A DNA stretch of 64,000 bases, taken from Asticcacaulis benevestitus DSM 16100 = ATCC BAA-896 (GTDB taxonomy: Bacteria; Pseudomonadota; Alphaproteobacteria; Caulobacterales; Caulobacteraceae). The notes under the pieces were generated by a model. That model had not been told where the DNA came from. It worked only from the letters and a program-made list of their open reading frames with translations, and ran no database searches. Numbering within the stretch: the first letter of the stretch is position 1; each line of letters begins with the position of its first letter. The stretch lies in contig NZ_AQWM01000002.1 in assembly GCF_000376105.1 (NCBI RefSeq), forward strand, positions 62,001 to 126,000. The letters are read 5' to 3'. Positions 52,507-62,500 of the stretch are shown one piece after another. Position numbers and translations under genes: made by a program.

Positions 52507-53925
52507 ATGTTGTATGCTCCCTCTTTTGGTGTTGTCGCGATGCTCGCTTTGCCCCTGTCATGGCCGCTGGAAAACCGTCAGGTCGTCCTGATCGGCGCTG
52601 GCGCGTGGGCGATCCGCAAGCTCACCCTGCTGAACCGCACCCCTGCCAAGATCACTGTTTTCGCGCCGCTGGCCGATCTGGCAGACGCGCATGCGCGCTG
52701 GCCGGAAGCCTCGGAGCTGGCCGAGGCGGCCCTGATCATCGTCGCCTTCGAGGATCGGGCTATGGCGGAAAAGGGCGCGGCCCTGGCCCGTACCTCGCGC
52801 GCACCACTGAATGTGGTAGATTTCCCCGATCTCAGCGATTTCCACGTCCCCGCCATCATCGACCGCGGCACCTTGAGCATCGGCGTCGCCACCGGCGGCA
52901 CAGCGCCGGTTCTGGCGCGTGAAACGCGACGCAAGATCGAGGCCGCCGTACCGCCATCGGAAACCGAGGTCGCCGCCTTCGCCACCGCCCTGTCGCCGCG
53001 CTTGCGCGAGCTTCTTCCGAACACGGATGATCGCCGTCGCGTGTGGGAAAATGTGCTGCAATCACCCGCCGCCGAACTGGCGCGCACCGGCAAGATCGAT
53101 GAGGCCGTTGAACTGGCGCTTGCTCTTGTCAATGTCCCGCGCACCGGCGTTGTGCATCTGGTCGGCGCCGGCCCCGGCGATCCCGAACTCCTGACGCTGA
53201 AAGCCCTGCGCCTGCTGAGTGAAGCCGATGTCATCGTCTATGACCGCCTTGTCGGCGACGGCGTCATGGATCTGGCCCGCCGCGACGCCGATCGTTTTTA
53301 TGTCGGCAAGGCGCGCTCCAATCACAGTGTGCCGCAGGAACAGATTCACGAACTGCTGGTCGAGCAAGCGCGCCTTGGCAAGCGCGTTGTGCGCCTCAAG
53401 GGCGGCGATCCGTTCGTGTTCGGCCGTGGCGGCGAAGAGGTCGAGGCCCTGCGCGCCGCCGGCATCGAGGTCCATATCACGCCGGGCGTCACGGCAGCAC
53501 TGGGCTGCGCGGCCTCGGCGGCCGTGCCCCTAACGCACCGTGACCACGCCCAGAGCGTTACCTTCATTACCGGCCACGCGAAAGACGGCGATCCGGACAA
53601 CAACCCGCTGCTGCTCGACTGGTCGGCGCTGTCCGCCCCGCATCACACGCTGGTCGTCTATATGGGCGTCGCCACATCGAAGATCCTTTCTGAGAAACTC
53701 ATGGCGCATGGTCGGATGCCCGATACGCCGGCCCTGATCATCGAGAATGGCACCCGTCCTAATGAACGCCGCACGCTCGTGTCTTTAAGCACACTGGCGG
53801 ATACCGTCGCAGCCAACCCGCCTAAAGGCCCTACCCTCGTCATCATCGGCGAGGTAGCCGCCCTCTATAAGGATCAAAACGCCATAGCCGGCGTCGTTGA
53901 AGAAGCCGTGAGACTGAACGCATGA
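52507..53925 (+). CDS. cysG: Siroheme synthase CysG
   Basis: CysG makes sirohaem, the cofactor of sulfite reductase, from uroporphyrinogen III. The N-terminal half is a precorrin-2 dehydrogenase/ferrochelatase (LIGAGAWAIRK in place of the usual VGGGxVAxRK; TGGTAPVLARETRRKIE). The C-terminal half is the methyltransferase (VHLVGAGPGDPELLTLKALRLL, VRLKGGDPFVFGRGGEE, TPGVTAALGCAASA, THRDHAQSVTFITGH). The start at 52507 has AAAGGGG just upstream; the more family-like start MLALPLSWPL is at 52540. First gene of the sulfite-reduction operon; it overlaps the next gene by four bases. Confidence 0.93.
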   Translation: MLYAPSFGVVAMLALPLSWPLENRQVVLIGAGAWAIRKLTLLNRTPAKITVFAPLADLADAHARWPEASELAEAALIIVAFEDRAMAEKGAALARTSRAPLNVVDFPDLSDFHVPAIIDRGTLSIGVATGGTAPVLARETRRKIEAAVPPSETEVAAFATALSPRLRELLPNTDDRRRVWENVLQSPAAELARTGKIDEAVELALALVNVPRTGVVHLVGAGPGDPELLTLKALRLLSEADVIVYDRLVGDGVMDLARRDADRFYVGKARSNHSVPQEQIHELLVEQARLGKRVVRLKGGDPFVFGRGGEEVEALRAAGIEVHITPGVTAALGCAASAAVPLTHRDHAQSVTFITGHAKDGDPDNNPLLLDWSALSAPHHTLVVYMGVATSKILSEKLMAHGRMPDTPALIIENGTRPNERRTLVSLSTLADTVAANPPKGPTLVIIGEVAALYKDQNAIAGVVEEAVRLNA

Positions 53926-54230
53926 AATTACTAACCGCCAATCGCCTGACCGATGGCCTGACCCTGTGGTTTTCCGCCGCAGGCTGGAGCGAGGACGCCG
54001 CCCAGGCCGCGCGTCTCGATGATGACGCCGCCGAAGCGCTGCTGACCGAATGGAAGGCGCGCGAAACCGAGGTGGTCGGCGCCTATCTTATTCCGCTCAG
54101 CGCCGCCGATGCACCGGTGCAGCGCGAACATGTGCGCGAATTTGTCCGCGCCAACGGCCCGACCATCGGCCAGACCGCCGACGAAATCGCCCGTCTGCAC
54201 GGCCGCGCCGATATCTTCCAGGAGTACTAG
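53922..54230 (+). CDS. DUF2849 family small protein of the sulfite-reduction operon
   Basis: These 102 residues start KLLTANRLTDGLTLWFSA, the typical entry of DUF2849 proteins, and end with an EARLHGRADIFQEY-like helix. Members are found almost only between cysG and the sulfite reductase gene in alphaproteobacteria, implying a role in sirohaem enzyme maturation or sulfur assimilation; the biochemical role is unknown. The ATG overlaps the cysG stop (ATGA), and the sulfite reductase gene starts three bases after its stop. Confidence 0.85.
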   Translation: MKLLTANRLTDGLTLWFSAAGWSEDAAQAARLDDDAAEALLTEWKARETEVVGAYLIPLSAADAPVQREHVREFVRANGPTIGQTADEIARLHGRADIFQEY

Positions 54231-54233
54231 GTC

Positions 54234-55877
54234 ATGTACGTTTACGATTCCTTCGACCACGCCTTCGTCCGCGATCGGAACGCTGAATTCGCCGATCAGG
54301 TGGCGCGCCGCCTCTCGGGCGAACTGAGCGAAGACCAGTTCAAGCCGCTGCGCCTGATGAACGGCCTTTATCTGCAACTGCACGCCTACATGCTGCGTAT
54401 CGCCGTGCCCTATGGCGTGCTGTCGTCGAAGCAGGTGCGCAAACTCGCGCACATCGCCCGCACCTATGACCGCGATTTTGGCCACTTCACCACGCGGCAG
54501 AATTTGCAGTTCAACTGGATCAAGCTGGCCGATACGCCGAAGATCCTCGAAGAACTGGCTGAGGTGGAGATGCACGCCCTGCAAACCTCGGGCAACTGCA
54601 TCCGCAACACCACAACTGACCAGTTCGCCGGCGCCGCCAGGGATGAGCACGAAGACCCGCGTCCGTGGGCCGAACTGATCCGTCAGTGGTCATCGAACCA
54701 CCCGGAATTCACCTTCCTGCCGCGGAAGTTCAAGATCGCCATCACCGGCGCCGACCGCGACCGCGCCGCCGTGCGCGTCCACGATATCGGCCTGCACGCC
54801 AAGCCGGAAGGTTTCGATCTCTATGTCGGCGGGGGTCTTGGCCGCACGCCTTCGCTGGGTCATCGCATCAAGACGGGCCTCAAAGGCGAGCAACTTCTGA
54901 GCTATCTCGAAGCCTGCCTGCGCGTCTATAACCGCTATGGCCGCCGCGATAACAGCTACAAGGCGCGCATCAAGATTCTGGTCGCTGCCCTTGGCCCCGA
55001 TGAATACGCCCGTCAGGTTGAGGAAGAGTGGGAGTCGCTCGACAAGGCCGCTATCGATGCGCCAGCCGCCGAGATCGTCCGTATCCGGAGCTTCTTCCCC
55101 GACCCGGACTTCAAGGACGCGAAATTTGATCGCGTAGCCTATGAACGCGCCCAGACCGCCGATAAGGCCTTCGCCCGCTGGGTCAAGAACAACACGCTCG
55201 CTCACAAGCGCGACGACCATGTGTCAGTGACCATTTCGCTCAAGCCGGTCGGCCTGCCGCCGGGCGACGCTTCCTCGGCGCAGATGGACGTGATGGCCGA
55301 TGTGGCCGAACAATATGCCTATAGCGAACTGCGCGTCAGCCACGAGCAGAACGTCATCCTGCCGCATGTGCCCAAGGCCGATCTTTACGCGCTCTATACC
55401 CGCCTCGACGCGGCCAATCTGAGTACGGCCAACGGCGGCAAGATCACCGACATGATAGCCTGCCCGGGTCTCGACTATTGCTCACTGGCCAATGCGCGCT
55501 CCATTCCGCTGGCTCAGGACATTTCGCAACGCTTCGCCGATGCCAACCTGACCGATAAGATCGGCGATCTGCAGATCAAGATTTCCGGCTGCATCAATGC
55601 CTGCGGTCACCACCATGTCGGCCATATCGGCATTCTGGGCGTCGACAAGCAGGGGATCGAATTTTACCAGATCCTGCTCGGCGGCCGCGCTGATGAAAAC
55701 GCCGCGCTCGGCGTCATCACCGGCAAGGGCTTGCCGGCCGAAGCCGTGCCCGCCGCCATCGAGCGCGTGGTTCAGCTCTACCTTCAACTGCGCACGAGTG
55801 ATTCCGAGCGCTTCATCGACGCCGTGGAACGCCTCGGCCGCAACACCTTCGCGGAGGCGCTCCATGAGCCTGCTTAA
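54234..55877 (+). CDS. cysI: Sulfite reductase haemoprotein subunit (NirA/CysI-type)
   Basis: This enzyme reduces sulfite to sulfide with six electrons, using sirohaem and a [4Fe-4S] cluster. These 547 residues show the duplicated nitrite/sulfite reductase fold: GHFTTRQNLQFNWIKL, QTSGNCIRNTTTDQFAG, and the cluster motif with four Cys in ACPGLDYCSLA and SGCINACGHHH. The electron donor is likely ferredoxin or a flavoprotein; no cysJ flavoprotein gene is present here, and the FNR at 45827 is a possible source. It overlaps DUF934 by 14 bases. Confidence 0.94.
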   Translation: MYVYDSFDHAFVRDRNAEFADQVARRLSGELSEDQFKPLRLMNGLYLQLHAYMLRIAVPYGVLSSKQVRKLAHIARTYDRDFGHFTTRQNLQFNWIKLADTPKILEELAEVEMHALQTSGNCIRNTTTDQFAGAARDEHEDPRPWAELIRQWSSNHPEFTFLPRKFKIAITGADRDRAAVRVHDIGLHAKPEGFDLYVGGGLGRTPSLGHRIKTGLKGEQLLSYLEACLRVYNRYGRRDNSYKARIKILVAALGPDEYARQVEEEWESLDKAAIDAPAAEIVRIRSFFPDPDFKDAKFDRVAYERAQTADKAFARWVKNNTLAHKRDDHVSVTISLKPVGLPPGDASSAQMDVMADVAEQYAYSELRVSHEQNVILPHVPKADLYALYTRLDAANLSTANGGKITDMIACPGLDYCSLANARSIPLAQDISQRFADANLTDKIGDLQIKISGCINACGHHHVGHIGILGVDKQGIEFYQILLGGRADENAALGVITGKGLPAEAVPAAIERVVQLYLQLRTSDSERFIDAVERLGRNTFAEALHEPA

Positions 55878-56379
55878 CTCATCGCACACCCCGCAACTGG
55901 TCACCACGGACGGCGAGATCATCCCTGATGGCTGGACCCTGCTGGCCGACGAAGAGACCACAGGCGTCGACGGCCCCTATGTGCTCGGTTTCGACCGCGC
56001 CCTCAAGGAGCTTGATGGCCTCAATGGTCATTACGGCATCCGCGTCAATCCGGGCGATGATGTGCGGCTTTTGCTGCCCTTCATCGAGAAGATCACCCTG
56101 ATCGAGGTCAGCTTCCCCGGCTATCGTGATGGCCGCGGCTACTCGACCGCCCGTATCCTGCGCGAAGAAGGCTATACCGGCGCCATCCGTGCCGTCGGCG
56201 ATGTGCTGCGCGACCAGCTTTTCCTGATGCTGCGCTGTGGTTTCAGCGAGTTTCTGGTCAAGGACAAAGACCCGGTGCAGGCCATCGCGGCCGCCAAATC
56301 GCGTTTTAGCGTATTTTATCAAGGGGCGGCGGATACCAACCGTCCCGTATGGGCTCTACGGCACACAGTCGAGAGCTAA
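55864..56379 (+). CDS. DUF934 family protein of the sulfite-reduction operon
   Basis: These 171 residues begin 14 bases inside the sulfite reductase gene (MSLLNSSHTPQLV). The central part FDRALKELDGLNGHYGIRVNPGDDV, the segment FPGYRDGRGYSTARILRE and the end RDQLFLMLRCGFSEFLVKD are the signature of DUF934 proteins, which accompany cysI and cysH across alpha- and betaproteobacteria. It has been proposed to help sulfite reduction, but its role is undetermined. CysH follows after 12 bases. Confidence 0.88.
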   Translation: MSLLNSSHTPQLVTTDGEIIPDGWTLLADEETTGVDGPYVLGFDRALKELDGLNGHYGIRVNPGDDVRLLLPFIEKITLIEVSFPGYRDGRGYSTARILREEGYTGAIRAVGDVLRDQLFLMLRCGFSEFLVKDKDPVQAIAAAKSRFSVFYQGAADTNRPVWALRHTVES

Positions 56380-56391
56380 GGACCTCCCGCT

Positions 56392-57138
56392 ATGACGATT
56401 TTGATCGACATACTTAAAGACCAGAAGAGGACGCTCGGCGCCTTGCGTGCCGAGGCGCTCAGTGATGTCTGGGAACACCTGACGGCACAGGACATCCTGC
56501 GCAAGGCGATCACCGAGCAATTCATCGGCGACATCACCCTGTCGTCGTCGTTTGGCGCCGATTCCGCCGTGCTGCTGCACATGGTTTCGCAAATCGAGCC
56601 CAACCTGCCGGTCATCTTCCTCGATACCGACCGTCACTTCTTCCAGACGATCCAGTACCGCGATGAACTGGTGGCCAGGCTCGGCCTGACAAACCTCGTC
56701 AACCTCAAGGCCGACCCGGCGGAAGCGGCCGTGGAGGATGACAAGAACACCCTGTGGCGCACCCAGCCCAATCAGTGCTGTGATCTGCGTAAAGTCCGCC
56801 CGCTTAATCGCTTCATGGAAGGCTTTGGCGCCTGGATTTCCGGCCGCAAACGCCATCAGAGCGCCACGCGCACCAGCCTGCCCATCGTCGAATTCGGCGG
56901 CAAGCATTTCAAGGTCAATCCACTGGCCACCTGGACCGCGGCCGATGTCGAGGCCTATTTCGTCAATCACGACCTGCCTGCGCATCCGTTGGTCGATCAG
57001 GGTTTCCCGTCGATCGGCTGCTTCACCTGCACCAAACCGGTGGCCGCCGGCGAAGACGCACGCTCAGGCCGCTGGGCCGGCACCGAAAAGGTCGAGTGCG
57101 GCATCCACAACCCGATCTATGGCGGCGACGGGATTTAA
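56392..57138 (+). CDS. cysH: Assimilatory adenylyl-sulfate reductase (CysH family, [4Fe-4S])
   Basis: These 248 residues reduce activated sulfate to sulfite with thioredoxin or glutathione. SSSFGADSAVLLH is the PP-loop-like nucleotide site, RTSLPIVEF the sulfate-binding part, and ECGIH at the end the catalytic Cys. Both Cys pairs of the iron-sulfur cluster are present (NQCCDLRKV and GCFTCTKP), which marks enzymes that use adenylyl-sulfate directly rather than the PAPS-only form of E. coli. The last gene of the operon. Confidence 0.93.
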   Translation: MTILIDILKDQKRTLGALRAEALSDVWEHLTAQDILRKAITEQFIGDITLSSSFGADSAVLLHMVSQIEPNLPVIFLDTDRHFFQTIQYRDELVARLGLTNLVNLKADPAEAAVEDDKNTLWRTQPNQCCDLRKVRPLNRFMEGFGAWISGRKRHQSATRTSLPIVEFGGKHFKVNPLATWTAADVEAYFVNHDLPAHPLVDQGFPSIGCFTCTKPVAAGEDARSGRWAGTEKVECGIHNPIYGGDGI

Positions 57139-57145
57139 GACATCT

Positions 57146-57165
57146 CCAAAGCATTTGTGCTTTGG
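57146..57165. repeat. Hairpin after the cysG-cysH operon
   Basis: CCAAAGCA / TGCTTTGG pairs over eight bases around TTTG, eight bases after the cysH stop. No U-run follows, so it would be a weak or Rho-assisted terminator at best. Confidence 0.4.
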
Positions 57166-57221
57166 CAAGGGCAACCGCCGCCCGAGCTTATGCGAGGAGC
57201 TTCGAGGCGTTTGAGCGATAA

Positions 57222-57776
57222 TTAATGCTTCGTCATCCGCACACGGCCCCAGTCATAGCCCATCTGGCGGGTGCGCGCCTCGATCGTGTTGCGCACCATC
57301 TCGTGCGGCTGGGCGACACGGCTGAGCAGCCACAGGTAACGGCCTGACGGCTCGCCGACAATGGCCCAGCTATAGTCGTCGGCGCGGTCAAGCACCCAGT
57401 AATCGCCGTAAAGCGGACCAAAGAACGATACCTTGAGCTTGGCGTTATCGCTGCCCGGCAAGACCTTGGCCTTACCTTCGGCCACCTTGACCGGTCCCGA
57501 AAGGCCGCCCTTGTGGCAGGAATTGATGACGTCGATCAGACCATCCGGACGAGCACGATACTCGGCAGTGACGCCCTCGCAGTCCTTCTCAAAACGGTTC
57601 TCGTAACGCCCGATTTCATACCACAGGCCGCTATACTGCTCGATATCAACCGGTTTCGCGGGCTGTGGCACCGAGGCGTTGCCAACCGGCCCAGCGGTCA
57701 GGCTGGCGCAGGCCGTGAGCGCCAGCACGGCGCCGGAAGCCAGAAGAAGCGGGAAGATCAGGCGGTTCGGTTTCAT
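57222..57776 (-). CDS. blc: Lipocalin, Blc-type outer-membrane lipoprotein
   Basis: These 184 residues start with a lipoprotein signal ending at LTAC. The lipocalin signature YSGLWYEIGRYENRFEKDCEG follows, then the second and third motifs (KVSFFGPLYGDYWVLDRADDY, SGRYLWLLSR). Blc proteins bind lysophospholipids or fatty acids in the envelope, often under stress. GGAG lies six bases before the ATG at 57776. It is divergent from nothing directly: the two-component genes to the right run in the same direction. Confidence 0.92.
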   Translation of the reverse strand: MKPNRLIFPLLLASGAVLALTACASLTAGPVGNASVPQPAKPVDIEQYSGLWYEIGRYENRFEKDCEGVTAEYRARPDGLIDVINSCHKGGLSGPVKVAEGKAKVLPGSDNAKLKVSFFGPLYGDYWVLDRADDYSWAIVGEPSGRYLWLLSRVAQPHEMVRNTIEARTRQMGYDWGRVRMTKH

Positions 57777-57864
57777 GACAGACTCCGGATGTGCGCATTT
57801 TTGAGACAGCATCGCGGCTTATGGATAAAGATTCAATGAGGCGACGCCGGACAAACTTCAGAGC

Positions 57865-58293
57865 CTATTGGGGAAGCGTCGATAAACTGCCCCAAAAATC
57901 GATCACCCCACGCACGGCCGCGGCATAGGCCTGGCCGTCGAACGGCTTCACCACATAGCCATTGGCATGGCGCTCATAACAATCACGGACATCTCGCGCT
58001 GATTCCGAGCTGGTGAACATCACGACCGGAATAGCCTTGAAATCGTTCGAGACCTTGACATGATCTAGAAAGGCCTTGCCGTCCATCAACGGCATATTGA
58101 TATCGAGCAGGATCAGTTGCGGCGTCACCGCGCCTTCGTAGCGGCCGGCCTTATGCAGACAATCGAGCGCCTGGCGTCCATTGCTGGCCACTTCAACCCG
58201 ACAGGGCGTGCTGGCCGTCCGCAAGGCGCGTTTCGTCATCTCGACATCGCCCAGATTGTCTTCCACCAACAGAATTTCCAAGGCCTCTCCCAT
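57865..58293 (-). CDS. Single-domain response regulator, Rcp1/CheY-like
   Basis: These 142 residues form one receiver domain: acidic pocket ILLVEDNLGDVEM, phospho-Asp64 in LLDINMPLMDG, Thr-Ser in MFTSSES, and KPF. No output domain follows, so it acts through a partner. The wording (VEDNLGDVEMTKRAL, CLHKAGRYEGA) is that of the Rcp1 group that pairs with bacteriophytochromes and similar kinases. It starts two bases after the stop of the histidine kinase gene at 58296, so the two form a pair. Confidence 0.9.
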   Translation of the reverse strand: MGEALEILLVEDNLGDVEMTKRALRTASTPCRVEVASNGRQALDCLHKAGRYEGAVTPQLILLDINMPLMDGKAFLDHVKVSNDFKAIPVVMFTSSESARDVRDCYERHANGYVVKPFDGQAYAAAVRGVIDFWGSLSTLPQ

Positions 58294-58295
58294 GC

Positions 58296-59450
58296 CTATG
58301 CCTTGTCCGGCAGGGTGAAGCTGAACACGCTGCCCACGCCCGGCGTTGAACGCACGGTGATATCGCCGCCACATAGCCGGACGAACTTGCGGCAGGTCGA
58401 AAGCCCGATTCCGGTGCCGGTATAGTCATCGAAACTGTGCAGGCGCTGGAAAATCTGGAAGATGCGCTCGTAAAACACCGGATCAATGCCGATGCCATTA
58501 TCGCTGACATCGAAGCGCCACATGGCGTTGCGACCGCTGCCTTCACGGCTGGCCGAAACCGTGATCACCGGCGTGCGGCTGCCGTCCTGGAATTTCATCG
58601 CATTGCAGAGCAGGTTTTGCAGCAGCACGCGCAATAGGGTCGGGCTTGTGCGGACGACTGGCAGACCTTCGGCCGTCACCACGGCCTGCTTTTGCGCCAC
58701 GATGTCCTCAAAGCCCTGCATCACCTCTGAAAAGACCTGCTGGCTGTCGATGGTTTCCAGCACGATGGCCTCACGGCCGATGCGCGAGAAACTGAGGATA
58801 TCGCGGATCATCTTTTGCATGCGCACGGCGTTTTCGCGGATATAGCCGATGTGGCGCTGGCTGTCCTCGTCGAGTTGCGAAAGCGCATCCTCGGCCAGAA
58901 AACCGGCATAGATGTTCATCATCCGCACCGGTTCCTGCATATCGTGCGAGCAGACATAGGCGAAGCGTTCAAGCTCCTCATTCGACTGACGCAGAGTGGC
59001 GTTCAGTTGCAGAATCTGCTCCCGCTGCGTGTACAGGTCGAGGTAGACCTTCACCTTGCTCTTGAGGATATCCGAATTGATCGGTTTGAAGATATAATCG
59101 ACCGCGCCGATCTCGGCCGCTTCGGTGGCGAAGTGATCTTCCTTGCTGATGGCGGTGATGAAGATGATCGGCACATTGCGCATATTGGGGCGCGTCTTCA
59201 TCAGGCGGGCGGTTTCGAAACCGTCCATGATCGGCATCTGGACATCGAGCAGGACGATGGCGAAATCGTTCTCCAGTACCAGATTGAGGGCTTTTTCACC
59301 AGAATCGGCGGTAATGATGGAGGCGCCGAGCGGCTTCAGCAGGGCTTCGGTGGCCAACAGGTTTTCCCAGCGATCATCGACCAGCAGGATTTTGGGCTGC
59401 GTACCGGAGCCTTGCGCATTATCGTTGCGAAGTGTGTTCATAGCGCTCAT
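58296..59450 (-). CDS. Receiver-histidine kinase hybrid protein
   Basis: These 384 residues start with a receiver domain (ILLVDDRWENLLATEALL, phospho-Asp69 in LLDVQMP, KPINSDIL) and a coiled-coil linker (QREQILQLNATLRQSNEELERF). The kinase core has a HisKA box YVCSHDMQEPVRMMN with His169 and an ATPase domain (NLLCNAMKF, DNGIGIDP, GTGIGLSTCRKF). No sensory or membrane domain is present, so the input probably reaches it through the receiver. It should phosphorylate the single-domain regulator encoded next door. Start could be 59450 or 59441. Confidence 0.92.
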   Translation of the reverse strand: MSAMNTLRNDNAQGSGTQPKILLVDDRWENLLATEALLKPLGASIITADSGEKALNLVLENDFAIVLLDVQMPIMDGFETARLMKTRPNMRNVPIIFITAISKEDHFATEAAEIGAVDYIFKPINSDILKSKVKVYLDLYTQREQILQLNATLRQSNEELERFAYVCSHDMQEPVRMMNIYAGFLAEDALSQLDEDSQRHIGYIRENAVRMQKMIRDILSFSRIGREAIVLETIDSQQVFSEVMQGFEDIVAQKQAVVTAEGLPVVRTSPTLLRVLLQNLLCNAMKFQDGSRTPVITVSASREGSGRNAMWRFDVSDNGIGIDPVFYERIFQIFQRLHSFDDYTGTGIGLSTCRKFVRLCGGDITVRSTPGVGSVFSFTLPDKA

Positions 59451-59542
59451 GCTATATCTCGCCCTCGTCCGCAAACTAGGCTGCCACATACCAGTAAAGA
59501 AATCACGTTCGGTTTATGCGGTATTTTCAGGCACGGCCAACG

Positions 59543-59570
59543 AAAAAGGCGGCCCTTGCGGACCGCCTTT
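59543..59570 (-). terminator. Intrinsic terminator of gltB
   Basis: AAAGGCGG and CCGCCTTT pair around CCCTTGCGGA, and a five-U tail follows on the minus strand. It starts right after the gltB stop at 59575. Confidence 0.82.
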
Positions 59571-59574
59571 TCTT

Positions 59575-62500
59575 TTAAGCGCTCTTGGCTTGCAGCTTTT
59601 GCTGTATGGCCAAAATCTCATTCGGCATAACCTCAACGAAGGCCTTCAGGCTGTTATCCCAATCATCGAGAATGGCCTGCGCGCGCGGCGAAAGCGTCTT
59701 CTCAAGGTGGGTGGTGATCAACGCCTTGAGGCGGGCCACGTTTTCATCCGGTACGGGACGCAAGGTGATGCCTTCGGGGTTGATGTAGCGGGCGAAGGTC
59801 TCGTCCGGATCGTAGACATAGGCGACACCGCCAGTCATGCCCGCGCCGAAATTGGCACCGGACTTGCCGAGGATGACGACTTCGCCGCCGGTCATATATT
59901 CGCAGGCATGCGCGCCGACGCCTTCGACCACCGTGGTGGCGCCGGAGTTACGGACGGCGAAACGTTCGCCCACTGAGCCGGCGATATAGAGCTGACCGGA
60001 GGTCGCACCGTAAAGCAGGGTGTTGCCGGCCAGCGCCTGGCCTTCCTGCCAGGCCTTGGGCCGGATAACGATGGTGGCGCCGGAAAGGCCCTTGCCGACA
60101 TAGTCGTTGGCTTCACCGATCAGGTTGATCGACAGACCCTTGACCGCGAAAGCGCCAAGCGACTGGCCAACCGACCCCATCAGGTCGAGCTTGAGGTGAC
60201 CCTCATCGAGCGTCGAGCCATAGGCGCTGACGATATGCGACGAGGTGCGGGTGCCGACGGCGCGCATGGTGTTGCGCACATCGTAGGTCAACTGCATCTT
60301 TTCCTTGCGCTCCAGCATGTAGGCGGCGTCACGGACGATCTTGGCGTCGAGCGTATCGGCGACCTCGTTGATCTCGTCATAGCGCGTGATGGTGGCGCCG
60401 GGATCGAGATCGACACGGACCAGCAGCGGGTTGAGGTCGAGGTCATCGAGGTGCACCCCGCCGCGCGACACCTGCTGGAGCAGGTCGGTGCGGCCGGTGG
60501 CTTCGCCGAGTGAACGCAGGCCAAGCGAGGCCAGGATTTCGCGCACTTCGCGGGCGATGAAGGTGAACAGGTTGATCACCTTTTCCGGCGTGCCGGTGAA
60601 CTTGGCGCGCAGGCGCTCGTCCTGCACGCAGACACCGACCGGGCAGGTGTTCGACTGGCACTGACGCACCATCAGACAGCCCATGGCGACCAGCGAGGCC
60701 GTGCCGATGCCGAATTCGTCGGCGCCGAGCAGGGCGGCGATCACGATATCACGACCGGTGCGCATACCGCCATCGGCGCGCAGACGGATCTGGCCGCGCA
60801 GATTGTTGAGCGTCAGCACCTGATGCGCTTCCGACAGGCCGAGCTCGAACGGCAGGCCGGCAAACTTGACCGAGGTCAGGGGGGACGCGCCGGTGCCGCC
60901 GACATTGCCGGAGACAAGAATGGCGTCGGCCTTGGCCTTGGCAACGCCGGCCGCGACCGCGCCGATGCCCGATTGCGACACCAGCTTGACGGTGACGCGG
61001 GCGCGCGGATTGATCTGTTTCAGGTCATAGATGAGCTGGGCCAGATCTTCGATCGAGTAGATGTCGTGGTGCGGCGGCGGCGAAATCAGGCCAACCCCCG
61101 GCGTCGAGTGACGCATACGGGCGATGAACTCGGTGACCTTGAAGCCGGGCAGTTGCCCGCCTTCGCCGGGCTTCGCGCCCTGGGCCACCTTGATTTCGAT
61201 CTCACGGCATTGGTTGAGGTATTCGGCGGTGACGCCGAAACGGCCGGACGCGATCTGCTTGATGGCCGAGTTCGGATTGTCGCCGTTCGGACGACGGTGA
61301 TAACGCTCAGGGTCTTCCCCGCCCTCACCCGACACCGACCGCGCGCCGATACGGTTCATGGCGATGTTCAGGGTTTCGTGGGCTTCGGGGCTGAGCGCGC
61401 CGAGCGACATGCCGGGCGTGACGAAGCGCTTGCGGATTTCGTTGACGCTTTCGACCTCTTCAATGGCGAGCGGCGGCAGCTTGCCTTCCCAGGCGAGCAG
61501 GTCGCGCGGGCTGGTCGGGGCCGTCTTCGACATGCCGGCGATCAGCGAGGAATACTTCTTGAAGACCTCGTAATCGTCGCGCGTCGTCGCGTCCTGCAGC
61601 AGGTGGATAAGCTTCGGCTGATAGTAGTGGGTCTCGCCGGCGGCGCGCATCTTGTAGAAGCCGCCGATCGGGGTGACAGGCTTCTTCGCCCAGGCATTGA
61701 GGTGCAGGGCGGTCAGCTTTTGCTCGATGCCCGAAAGCCCGATGCCGGAGATACGCGAGGTCACGCCGGGGAAATATTCGGCCACCAGCGCACGCGAAAG
61801 ACCAAGCGCCTCAAACTCATAACCGCCGCGATAGGAGGAGATGATCGAGATGCCCTTCTTGGCCAGGATCTTCATCAGACCGGCTTCGATAGCCTTCTTG
61901 TAATTGGAGAAGGCCTTGTGCTCGTTGAAGCCCTCGTAACGGCCCTGCGCCAGACGTTCCTGCAGAATTTCCAGCGACAGATAGGGGTTGATCGCCGTGG
62001 CGCCGACGCCGACCAGCACCGCGAAGGTGTGCGGGTCCATGGCTTCCGAAGTGCGGACGATGATCGAAACGAACGAACGCAGCCCCTGTTGCACGAGGCG
62101 CGAGTGGACGGCGGCGGCGGCCAGGATCATCGGCACGCCCATGAGATCGGCCGACAGGGCTTCATCGCTCAGCACGATCATGCTGGCCTTGTCGTTGCTC
62201 ACGGCCTTGACGGCTTCGTCACGCAGGCGTTCGAGCGCGGCGCTCAGGCCGGCACCCGGCAAGGCGCCTTCGCCCGGCACGGGGAAGGTACAGTCGAGCT
62301 TGGCGACATGGCCGACATTATCAAACGTGATCATGCGCTGATACATCAGCGTGCTGAGGAACGGGCTTTCCAGCACGAAGACGTCAGTCTGGGCCTCGTC
62401 CTCGGCCAGGATGTTGCCAAGGTTCTTGAAGCGCGTCTTGAGCGACATCCCTTGCGCTTCGCGCAACGGATCGATCGGCGGGTTGGTGACCTGCGCGAAG

